Below are positions 27,480 through 35,148 of a stretch of 64,000 nucleotides of DNA, piece by piece; within the stretch, counting starts at the first letter, position 1; every line of letters starts with the position of its first letter. Under the pieces are notes generated by a model. It ran no database searches. It had not been told where the DNA came from and saw nothing but the letters and a program-made list of their open reading frames with translations. The translations under genes and the position numbers were made by a program. Source of the stretch: Pseudacidovorax sp. (GTDB lineage: Bacteria; Pseudomonadota; Gammaproteobacteria; Burkholderiales; Burkholderiaceae_C); contig NZ_JAGOPN010000013.1 of assembly GCF_017991995.1 (NCBI RefSeq), positions 62,001-126,000 of the forward strand. The letters are read 5' to 3'.

Positions 27480-30299
27480 TCAGCGCTCGGTCGGGCCGCG
27501 TCCCACCATCGCGCGGATGCGCTCGATGAGTTCCTCGATGGCGAAGGGCTTGGCGATCATGTCCATGCCGGGCGCGAGGAACTCCGACCGGATCGCGGCG
27601 CGCGCGGCATAGCCGGTCATGAACAGCACCTGCAGGCCAGGCCGCTGCTGGCGGGCGATCTCCGCCACCTGCCGGCCATTGAGGCCGGGCAGGCCCACAT
27701 CGCTCACCAGCAGGTCGATGCGGCGGTTCGACTGCAGGATGGGCAGCGCCGACGGACCGTCCGCGGCCTCCAGCGTTTGGTAGCCCAGATCGACCAGCAC
27801 CTCGCGAACCAGCAGGCGCACGCCTGGGTCGTCCTCCACCAGCAGCACGACCTCGCCCTCGGTCGCCAGCGGCCTGCCTGCATCGCGGCTCGCCTCCGGC
27901 TGCTCGGTGGGCGGCTCGTCGGAGCAGGGCAGGTACAGGTCCACGCGGGTGCCCTGGTCCGGCACGCTGTCGATGCGCACATGGCCGCCCGACTGCTGGG
28001 CGAAGCCGTAGACCATCGACAGCCCGAGCCCGGTGCCCTGGCCGATCGGCTTGGTGGTGAAGAAGGGATCGAAGGCCTTGGCCAGTACGTCGCGGGGCAT
28101 GCCGCTGCCGGTGTCGGCCACGGTGATGCGGACATAGTGGCCGGGGCGCAGCGGCTCCATCTCGCCGTCCTTCACCGCCAGGTGTGCCGTGGCGATGCGC
28201 AGCAGGCCGCCCGAAGGCATGGCGTCGCGCGCGTTGATGGCCAGGTTGAGGATGGCGCTCTCCAGCTGGCTTTCGTCGCCGACCGCCAGGCAGGCCTGGG
28301 TTTCCAGCGCCACGTCCAGGCGCACATGCTCGCCCAGTGTGCGGTGCAGCATCTCCTCCATGGAGCGCACGAGATGGTTGACGTCCAGCGGCTTCGGATC
28401 GAGCGACTGGCGGCGCGAGAAGGCCAGCAGCCGCTGCACCAGCGAGGCGGCGCGGTGGGCCGATTGCGTGGCGCTGTCCATGAAGCGCTCCAGCCCCTCG
28501 GTCTGGCCCTGGGCCACGCGCCGCCGCATCACCTCGATGGCGCCGGTGATGCCCTGGAGCATGTTGTTGAAGTCGTGCGCGATGCCGCCGGTGAGCTGGC
28601 CGATGGCTTCCATCTTCTGGCTGTGGCGCAGCCGCGCCTCGGATTCGCGCAGCGCCGTCACGTCGCGGCCGACCGCATGCAGATAGGGCGCGTCGGGCAC
28701 GGCCGTCCATGACAGCGTGCGGTAGCTGCCGTCGCGGTGGCGCATCCGGCCTTCGTAGCGCAGCGTGGGGATGCCCTGCGCCAGCCGCTCGAACTCGCGT
28801 TCGGCGGCAGCCAGGTCCTCGGGATGCGAATAGTCCAGCAGCTGGCCACCCAGCAGTTCCTCCTCGCGCCAACCGAGGATGGCGTACCAGGCCGGGTTGA
28901 CGTGCAGGATGCGGCCTCCCAGGTCGGCGATCACCATCACGTCGGTGGACAGCTGCCACAGCCGGTCGCGGTCACGCGTGCGTTCCTCCACCCGCTGCGC
29001 CAGGGTGGAGTTCATGGCCTCCAGTTGCGCCTGTGCGGCCTTCTGGTCCTCGATGTCGGTGGTGGTGCCGATCCAGCGCATGCTGCCGTCGCCACCCTGC
29101 ACGGGCTGAGCGCGCACCAGTTGCCAGCGCCACTGACCATCATGGCGGCGCAGGCGCAGCTCGGTGCTGTAGGGCGTCAGGGTAGTGCAGGCACGGGCCC
29201 AGGCGGCCCGCATCGAGGCGTGGTCCTCGGGGTGCAGGGTCGCCAGCCATCGGTGGCCAAGGAGCTCGTCCGGGCGGGCGCCGGTGTAGTCGAGCACCTG
29301 CTGGTTGACCCAGTCCAGCGCGCCGTCGGGGCCCGCCGTCCACACCTGGTTGGGCACGGCCTGGGCAAGGGCGCGAAAGCGCGCCTCGCTTTCGCGCAGG
29401 GTGGCCTGGGCCAAATGGCTCACGGTCACGTCCTGCACCACGCCGCGCATGAGCAAGGGCGCGCCGGTGCTGTCGCGCACGATCTCGGCGCGGCGCCAGA
29501 TCCAGCGCAGCCGGCCGTCGTCGGCGCGGCGGATGCGGTACTCGACATCGAGCGGCGCGCTGCCGTCGCTGCGGCTGTGGGTGTCGGACATGCCCTCCGC
29601 CTCGCCGGGCACCTTCAGGGTTTCCAGCATCGACGAGGGCACGGGTGCGGCATGGGCCGGCAGGCCGAAGGCGCGGAAGAAGCCCGGCGAGGCAGTGACG
29701 GTGTCGGCCGGAATGTCCAGCACGAACACGCCCACGCCGCCGGCCGCCTGGGCCAGCCGCCATTGCTCTTCCATCTCGCGCAGGTGGGCCTCGCTGGCCG
29801 CCAGGCGGCGCGTGGCGTTCACGCGGGCCGTGGTCTCCTTGACGATGCACAGCACCCCGCAGATGCGGCCGTCGTGCTCGCGCACGGGCGAGTAGGAGAT
29901 GTCGAAGAACACGTCTTCCATCTGCCCGTGGCGGTTGATGCGGAAGGGCCGGTCCTGGGCGGCCACCGTCTCGCCGAAGTGCAGCACGCGGTCCAGCAGC
30001 GGCTGCAGGTCGTCCCACAACTCGCTCCAGTGTTCCTGGCCCGGGCGACCGAAGGCCGTGGGATGCTTGTTGCCGATGGTGGGCGCGTAGGCGTCGTTGT
30101 AGAAGGCGACGTAGTCCTGGCCCCAGAACAGCACGATCTCCGCCTGCGAAGGCAGCATCATGTCGATGAGCATGCGCAGTGTCGGCGGCCACTCGGAGGC
30201 CGGCCCGAGGGGGCAGCGCTCGGCGGTCAGGGCGCGCGCCAGGGCGGCGCACTCGCCTCGGACGAAGGGCCAGTGGGTGGGGACGGATGCGGCGCGCAT
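27480..30299 (-). CDS. Hybrid sensor histidine kinase, four PAS domains plus receiver
   Basis: 939 residues, no membrane helix, so cytosolic. Four PAS-like sensor domains (about 40-155, 185-295, 305-420, 450-550), then HisKA with phospho-acceptor His575 in GGIAHDFNNM, HATPase (N-box Asn689 in INARDAM, G-box DTGSGMP, GTGLGLSM) and a C-terminal receiver with Asp867 in LLVSDVGLPG. The HDFNN H-box is the type common in PAS-rich hybrid kinases. No separate response regulator is adjacent, so output must go through an unlinked partner or phosphotransfer protein. Signal unknown. Confidence 0.93.
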   Translation of the reverse strand: MRAASVPTHWPFVRGECAALARALTAERCPLGPASEWPPTLRMLIDMMLPSQAEIVLFWGQDYVAFYNDAYAPTIGNKHPTAFGRPGQEHWSELWDDLQPLLDRVLHFGETVAAQDRPFRINRHGQMEDVFFDISYSPVREHDGRICGVLCIVKETTARVNATRRLAASEAHLREMEEQWRLAQAAGGVGVFVLDIPADTVTASPGFFRAFGLPAHAAPVPSSMLETLKVPGEAEGMSDTHSRSDGSAPLDVEYRIRRADDGRLRWIWRRAEIVRDSTGAPLLMRGVVQDVTVSHLAQATLRESEARFRALAQAVPNQVWTAGPDGALDWVNQQVLDYTGARPDELLGHRWLATLHPEDHASMRAAWARACTTLTPYSTELRLRRHDGQWRWQLVRAQPVQGGDGSMRWIGTTTDIEDQKAAQAQLEAMNSTLAQRVEERTRDRDRLWQLSTDVMVIADLGGRILHVNPAWYAILGWREEELLGGQLLDYSHPEDLAAAEREFERLAQGIPTLRYEGRMRHRDGSYRTLSWTAVPDAPYLHAVGRDVTALRESEARLRHSQKMEAIGQLTGGIAHDFNNMLQGITGAIEVMRRRVAQGQTEGLERFMDSATQSAHRAASLVQRLLAFSRRQSLDPKPLDVNHLVRSMEEMLHRTLGEHVRLDVALETQACLAVGDESQLESAILNLAINARDAMPSGGLLRIATAHLAVKDGEMEPLRPGHYVRITVADTGSGMPRDVLAKAFDPFFTTKPIGQGTGLGLSMVYGFAQQSGGHVRIDSVPDQGTRVDLYLPCSDEPPTEQPEASRDAGRPLATEGEVVLLVEDDPGVRLLVREVLVDLGYQTLEAADGPSALPILQSNRRIDLLVSDVGLPGLNGRQVAEIARQQRPGLQVLFMTGYAARAAIRSEFLAPGMDMIAKPFAIEELIERIRAMVGRGPTER

Positions 30300-30320
30300 A
30301 GGTCGCGGGAATGCGGCCGG

Positions 30321-30326
30321 ATTATG
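30321..30326 (-). promoter_or_regulatory. Putative -10 of the hybrid kinase gene
   Basis: CATAAT on the minus strand, 22 bases before the ATG at 30299. Confidence 0.3.
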
Positions 30327-30357
30327 GTGGCGGCACGGGGCGGCCGATGTCAGCGGA

Positions 30358-30870
30358 TCACGCGTTATGGCCCGTCCCGGCCTGGCGGCTGCGCATGCGT
30401 TCGATCCACTGGGCCAGGCTGAAGTGGGCGCCCGTGCCGGCGTCCCGGGCGATGCGGATGCGGCCGATCGACAGTGTGCGCAGGTCCTCGCGCTCCGTGC
30501 CGCGCGCGATGATGACCTGGCGGTACAGGTCCAGCCGTTCGACCGTGATCACCCGGTCCGAGGCCTGCCCGTAGATGTCCGTGTACTGGATGCGCAGCGT
30601 CGGATGCGGGTTGTCGTACAGCGCGGTGTTCGCCACCGGCGGGGCCGCCGCGGGCGACGGCACGGGGGCACTGGGAACGGCGCCGGTGCTGCGGCCTTGC
30701 AGAGGCATGGCGAGGGTGCCCGAGCGCGAGCGGGCCGTGTCGATGCGGTGGTGGCGCTGCCGCCAGGCGCGCGATCCATCCCACAGGCGCCAGGCCAGGG
30801 CCGCCAGCCCCATGACCACGGCCGACGCCAGCATCCAGTGTTCCCAGCGGCCGAAGCTCAGCGGTTGCAT
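30358..30870 (-). CDS. Membrane-anchored protein with WYL-like domain
   Basis: 170 residues. One N-terminal helix (about residues 12-28) is followed by a basic stretch, a Pro/Ala-rich linker (55-80) and a compact C-terminal domain. That domain, IQYTDIYGQASDRVITVERLDLYRQ ... REDLRTLSIGRIRIARD cut here at its loops, has the I-x-Y-x-D-x2-G start and R-x-L-x-I-x-RI end of WYL-type ligand-sensing modules. No DNA-binding domain. The WYL assignment rests on pattern resemblance only. It ends 58 bases before the kinase start. Confidence 0.5.
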   Translation of the reverse strand: MQPLSFGRWEHWMLASAVVMGLAALAWRLWDGSRAWRQRHHRIDTARSRSGTLAMPLQGRSTGAVPSAPVPSPAAAPPVANTALYDNPHPTLRIQYTDIYGQASDRVITVERLDLYRQVIIARGTEREDLRTLSIGRIRIARDAGTGAHFSLAQWIERMRSRQAGTGHNA

Positions 30871-30962
30871 GGCGTCCTCCCAATGCGGATGGCACCGCCA
30901 CCCCGCGCCAGGGGCTGCAGGCGCAGCGCCCCCGGGATGGGGCGGGCCGGATGCCTCGGACG

Positions 30963-30968
30963 ATTCTA
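30963..30968 (-). promoter_or_regulatory. Putative -10 of the WYL-like gene
   Basis: TAGAAT on the minus strand, 93 bases before the ATG at 30870, in the 132-base gap after the sulfatase. No clear -35. Confidence 0.3.
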
Positions 30969-31002
30969 GGAAGGCGCAGGCCTTTCCGGCCAGCGGGTGC
31001 GC

Positions 31003-32343
31003 TCAGCGCTGCGGCATGTCCTTGTACGAATAGCCCAGGCTGACGGTGGCGTCCTCTGGAATGGGCGGCATGGTGGCGTTCCAGTCCTCCCACTGCTGGC
31101 GCATGGCGGCCAGGCGGGCGGGCACGCGCGGCGCCAGATTGGCCCGCTCGCGCTCGTCGGCCGGGATGTCGAACAGGTAGTCGTGTCCGTCCACGCGCAG
31201 GTACTTCCAGCGGCCGTCGCGCAGGGCGCGCTGGCCGCGGTGGTTCATGCGCCAGTGCAGCGGCCGCGCGAAGGTGGCGGCGGGGTCGCGCAGCACGGGC
31301 ATGAGCGAGACGCCATCCAGCGGGTACTCGGGGTCTGCGGCGACGCCGGCGGCGTCGAGCATGGTGGCCGACCAGTCCATGGTCATGCACAGCTGCTCGC
31401 TGCGGCCGCCGGGGGCGATGGCGGCCGGCCAGTGGGCGATCCACGGCACGCGGATGCCGCCTTCGGTCAGGTCCATCTTGCCGCCGACCAGCGGCCAGTT
31501 GTCCGAGAAGCGCTCGCCGCCGTTGTCGCTGGTGAAGACGACCAGCGTGTTGTCCAACCGGCCGGTGCGGCGCAGGGCCTCCACGATCCAGCCGATGCCT
31601 TCGTCCATGTGGTGGATCATGCGGCGGTAGACGTGGATGTTGCCGCCGGCCAGGTCGAACAGGTTGTCCTTGACGGCGGGGGCGCGGCCGGCGTCCTCGC
31701 GCGTTTCCCAGGGCCAGTGCGGCGCGGTGTAGTGCAGGCTCAGGAAGAAGGGCGCCTCGCCGGCGGCCATGCGCTCGACGTAATCCACGGCGCGGTGGGA
31801 GAACAGGTCGGTGAGGTAGCCCTCGTCGTGCTTCTCTTCCTCGCCGAAGAACAGGTCGTGCGTGCCGCGGCTGTCGCAGTGGGTGAAGTAGTCCACCCCG
31901 CCCGACAGCGGCCCGAAGAACTCCTCGTAGCCCGAGCGCAGCGGCCCGAAGGCGGGCGGGTAGCCCAGGTGCCACTTGCCGATCAGGGCGGTGCGGTAGC
32001 CGGCGTCCTTGAGCAGCGAGGGCAGGGTGGGATGCGAGGGCGGCAGGCCCAGCGTGCTGCTGCCGCGGCTCTTGCTGTTGATCGGCTCCTCGGCCGCGCC
32101 GCGCAACCGGTACTGGTAGCGGCCGGTGATCATGCCGAAGCGGGTGGGCGAGCACACGGGCGAGTTGGCGTAGCCCTGGGTCAGCAGCAGGCCATCCGCA
32201 GCCAGTTGGTCCAGCACGGGCGAGACCTTGCCGAAGGGCGCGTCGCGCCCGCCGTAGCAGCCCAGGTCGGCGTAGCCCAGATCGTCGGCGACGATGAAGA
32301 TGATGTTGGGGCGGCCGGCCCCGGCGGCGGCGGTGGCGTTCAT
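31003..32343 (-). CDS. Cys-type sulfatase (arylsulfatase family)
   Basis: 446 residues from ATG 32343, which overlaps the stop of the upstream binding-protein gene (ATGA). The sulfatase signature has C64-S-P-T-R68 (C-x-P-x-R), where the Cys becomes formylglycine, and metal ligands in FIVADDLGY (D20, D21). Further motifs: GKWHLGY and VFTSDNGGE. It hydrolyses sulfate esters. There is no signal peptide, so it is predicted cytosolic, unlike most secreted arylsulfatases. No formylglycine-generating enzyme gene lies in the window. Confidence 0.92.
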   Translation of the reverse strand: MNATAAAGAGRPNIIFIVADDLGYADLGCYGGRDAPFGKVSPVLDQLAADGLLLTQGYANSPVCSPTRFGMITGRYQYRLRGAAEEPINSKSRGSSTLGLPPSHPTLPSLLKDAGYRTALIGKWHLGYPPAFGPLRSGYEEFFGPLSGGVDYFTHCDSRGTHDLFFGEEEKHDEGYLTDLFSHRAVDYVERMAAGEAPFFLSLHYTAPHWPWETREDAGRAPAVKDNLFDLAGGNIHVYRRMIHHMDEGIGWIVEALRRTGRLDNTLVVFTSDNGGERFSDNWPLVGGKMDLTEGGIRVPWIAHWPAAIAPGGRSEQLCMTMDWSATMLDAAGVAADPEYPLDGVSLMPVLRDPAATFARPLHWRMNHRGQRALRDGRWKYLRVDGHDYLFDIPADERERANLAPRVPARLAAMRQQWEDWNATMPPIPEDATVSLGYSYKDMPQR

Positions 32344-33311
32344 GGCTGGTAGCCCGAGGTCTTGACGACAGGTGCCCACTGGGCGCGGAAGGCCTTGAGC
32401 ATCGCCTCGGTTTCGGCGCGGGTGCTGACCACCGGCTGCATCCTGGCGTCGGTGAACTTGCGCTGGGTGTCGGGCTCCTGCATCACGTCGTGGATCTCGC
32501 GTGCCAGCCGGTCGGCCTTGTCGCGCGGCATGGAGGCCGGGGCGAAGAAGGCGTTCCAGCCCAGGGCCGTGATGTCCAGACCGGCTTCCTTGAAGGTGGG
32601 CACGTCGGGCGCAAAGGCCGAGCGCTTGGCGCTGGAGACCGCCAGGATGCGCACCTTGCCGGCCTCGTACTGCGGCAGCAGCGCGTCGAAGGTGTCGACG
32701 GCGATGGGGATCTGGCCGCCGATCAGGTCGGTCATCACCGTGGAAGAGCCGCGGTAGCCCACCACCTCGGTCTTGACCTGGGCCTTCTGGCCCAGCATGA
32801 GCGCGAAGAAGTGCGGCAGGCTGCCGGTGGCGGGCACGCCCACGTTGGCCTTCTCGGGGTTGGCCTTCATCCACGCCAGCAGGTGCGACAGCTGCTTGAC
32901 CGGCACCGCGCTGCCCACCACCAGGCCGAACTCGTAGTTGTTGACGTTGGACAGCGGCTGGAAGTCGCGCTCCGGGTCGTAGCCGTTGTCCTTGAAGACC
33001 AGCGGCGCCACCACCATGACGGCCGGGTTGGCCACCATGATCACGTTCTGGCCGGCGGGCGTGTTCCTGACCTGCTGGGCGGCCAGGCGGCCACCCGCGC
33101 CTGCCTTGTTGTCCACCACGACGGGCACGCCCAGCTTGGCGGTGAGGCGGTCTGCCACGATGCGGGCGACGCGGTCGGTGGCGCCGCCGGGGGCATAGCC
33201 GACGACGATGCGCAGGGGGCCGTCAATTGCCGGCTGGGCGGAGACTGCGCCTGCCAGGGTGGCAAGGGCCAGGGCCGCCGCGAGGCGGTGGAATGTTCTG
33301 CGTGGGCTCAT
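32340..33311 (-). CDS. Bug/TctC-family periplasmic solute-binding protein
   Basis: 323 residues with a signal peptide (cleavage near AVSAQP). The domain starts PLRIVVGYAPGGATDRVARI, the Bug family hallmark; the family binds carboxylates or aromatic acids and is greatly expanded in Burkholderiales. No TctA/TctB permease is adjacent, as is usual for orphan Bug genes. Translational coupling to the sulfatase suggests it captures that enzyme's substrate or product. Confidence 0.93.
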   Translation of the reverse strand: MSPRRTFHRLAAALALATLAGAVSAQPAIDGPLRIVVGYAPGGATDRVARIVADRLTAKLGVPVVVDNKAGAGGRLAAQQVRNTPAGQNVIMVANPAVMVVAPLVFKDNGYDPERDFQPLSNVNNYEFGLVVGSAVPVKQLSHLLAWMKANPEKANVGVPATGSLPHFFALMLGQKAQVKTEVVGYRGSSTVMTDLIGGQIPIAVDTFDALLPQYEAGKVRILAVSSAKRSAFAPDVPTFKEAGLDITALGWNAFFAPASMPRDKADRLAREIHDVMQEPDTQRKFTDARMQPVVSTRAETEAMLKAFRAQWAPVVKTSGYQP

Positions 33312-33368
33312 GGGTGACTACCGGATCGCTCGAAATGAAGCTCGCGCGACTGTAGGGCCGCCACAATC

Positions 33369-33385
33369 GATGGATCAGATCCATC
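33369..33385. promoter_or_regulatory. Perfect 17-bp palindrome, candidate MarR operator
   Basis: GATGGATC-A-GATCCATC, eight-base arms around one base, lies in the divergent region between the MarR gene (start 33404) and the Bug-sulfatase operon (start 33311), immediately downstream of a CACAAT at 33362-33367. Size and symmetry fit a MarR dimer site. Confidence 0.6.
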
Positions 33386-33403
33386 ATCCCTCGGATTTAC
33401 CCC

Positions 33404-33913
33404 ATGACCCGCCGTCCCGACGCGGCCTCCGCCCGTCCTGCCTCCCTCGATCCGCTGCTGCTGTATCGCATGTCGCGCGTCATCGCGGTGGCGGGCAGCA
33501 TGGTGCTGCGGCTGTGCGAGGGGCGCTTCGGCATCACCCGGCGCGAATGGCGGTTGATCGCCACGCTGGCGGGCAAGGGGCCCATGGGCTCGTCCGAGCT
33601 GGCGCAGCAGACGCAGCTGGACCGGGTGCGCACCTCGCGCGCCCTCGGTTCGCTGGTCGACAAGGGACTCGTTCTGCGCGAGCAGGCCAGCGGTGACCGG
33701 CGGCATGTGGCCGTCGCGCTCAGCGAGCGGGGACAGGCGATCTATGACGCGCTCTACCCGCAGGTCACGGAACTGAACCGGCAGCTGCTGCAGGCCTTGG
33801 GCGAGCGACAGCAGCCCTTTCTCGACGGGCTGGACCGGCTGGAGGCCAGGGCGCTCGAACTGGCATCGCAGGCCGAGCTGCCCAAGGCACCGCGCGGGCG
33901 CAGAGCGGGCTGA
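33404..33913 (+). CDS. MarR-family transcriptional regulator
   Basis: 169 residues. The winged helix spans about residues 40-120: FGITRREWRLIATLAGKGPM, the SSELAQQTQLDRVRTSRALGSLVDKGLV recognition region and the wing ASGDRRHVAVALSERG. MarR dimers usually repress divergent genes and are released by aromatic ligands. Divergent from the Bug-sulfatase operon across 92 bases that contain a perfect palindrome, so it probably controls that operon and itself. Confidence 0.92.
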   Translation: MTRRPDAASARPASLDPLLLYRMSRVIAVAGSMVLRLCEGRFGITRREWRLIATLAGKGPMGSSELAQQTQLDRVRTSRALGSLVDKGLVLREQASGDRRHVAVALSERGQAIYDALYPQVTELNRQLLQALGERQQPFLDGLDRLEARALELASQAELPKAPRGRRAG

Positions 33914-33979
33914 GCGCTTCTTTCCAGCGGCGCTGCGCGGTCGCGCCGTCGTTGGCCGCAGCAGCGGCGCCGTCGAGGG

Positions 33980-35092
33980 TCAGACCGCGCCCGGCTGCAC
34001 CGGCGGATGGGCACCGATGTCCTCCCCCGTCCGTTCGTGTCGGGCGCTGCCAAGGTCGCCTTCCACCCGCATGCGCGGCAGGAACTGCGGGTACTCGCGC
34101 TGCATGAAGTCGATCACGCCCTCGCGCACCCGGCAGCGCAGGTCCCAGGCCAGGCCGGAACTGGCGGCCGTGCACAGGATGCGCAGCTGCATGGTGCGCT
34201 CGGTGGCATCGGTCACCACGAGGTTGAAGAAGCGACCATCCCACTCGGGCGCGGCCTTGACCACGCGCTCCACCTCGGCGCGCAGCGGCGCCAGCGGCAT
34301 CCCATAGTCCACGAACAGGAAGACCGAGCCCAGCAGCTGCGAGCTGTTGCGCGTCCAGTTCTGGAAGGGCTTCTCCATGAAGTAGTTCAGCGGAATGATC
34401 AGCCGCCGGTCGTCCCAGATGCGCAGCACCACGTAGGTGCCGGTGATCTCTTCCACGCGCCCCCATTCGCCCTCGACGATCAGCACGTCGTCGATGCGGA
34501 TCGGCTGGGTCAGTGCGATCTGGATGCCCGCGATCAGGTTGCTGAACACCGGCTTGGCGGCCAGACCGCCGACGATACCGATCACGCCCGCCGAGGCCAG
34601 CAGGCTGGCGCCGACCTGGCGCGCGCCCGGAAAGGTCATCAGGGCCATGGCCGCGCCGATGATCACCGCCACCACCATCGCCGTGCGCGAGAGCACGCGC
34701 GCCTGGGTCAGGATGCGCCGCGCCGCCATGTTGTCGGCCACGTCCACCGGATGGCGGGCGATGATGCCGTCCGCCAGTCCGCCGATCAGCCGCACGACCA
34801 GCCAGGTCAGCGACACGATCAGCAGCAGCCCGTTGAGGTGGCGGATGTTGCCGATGAACTCCAGGTCATCCGGCGCGGCCTGCCAGACCGTCTGCAGGGC
34901 CAGCAACGGCAGCACGGCGCTGGCGGGCGCGCGGGCCGCCTGCACCACCAGGTGGACCACCGGCAATGGTCGCGTCACGCGCATGAGCACGGCGCGCCCC
35001 ACGCGGAAGATGACAAGGGCGATGACCACCGCCACCACGGCGGCGATCAGGGTCTGGGTCCAGGGCAGGGCCAGGATGGCTTGCAGGTTCAT
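33980..35092 (-). CDS. MscS-family mechanosensitive channel
   Basis: 370 residues from ATG 35092. The open frame continues upstream inside the FUSC gene, which is spurious. About four or five N-terminal helices precede the Gly/Ala-rich pore helix (ASLLASAGVIGIVGGLAAKP) and the MscS beta domain (IDDVLIVEGEWGRVEEITG, LIIPLNYFMEKPFQNW). It releases solutes on hypo-osmotic shock in the inner membrane. It starts 56 bases after the FUSC stop. Confidence 0.9.
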   Translation of the reverse strand: MNLQAILALPWTQTLIAAVVAVVIALVIFRVGRAVLMRVTRPLPVVHLVVQAARAPASAVLPLLALQTVWQAAPDDLEFIGNIRHLNGLLLIVSLTWLVVRLIGGLADGIIARHPVDVADNMAARRILTQARVLSRTAMVVAVIIGAAMALMTFPGARQVGASLLASAGVIGIVGGLAAKPVFSNLIAGIQIALTQPIRIDDVLIVEGEWGRVEEITGTYVVLRIWDDRRLIIPLNYFMEKPFQNWTRNSSQLLGSVFLFVDYGMPLAPLRAEVERVVKAAPEWDGRFFNLVVTDATERTMQLRILCTAASSGLAWDLRCRVREGVIDFMQREYPQFLPRMRVEGDLGSARHERTGEDIGAHPPVQPGAV

Positions 35093-35148
35093 TCGGCATC
35101 TCCATGCGGCAGCGCAGGCGGTGGGCCGGCGCGGGCCGGCGACCGCAG

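Noticed and set aside
31003-32874. Longer sulfatase start inside the Bug gene
   Set aside because: The extra N-terminus is a wrong-frame reading of the binding protein; the ATG at 32343 overlaps that gene's stop and starts right at the sulfatase domain.
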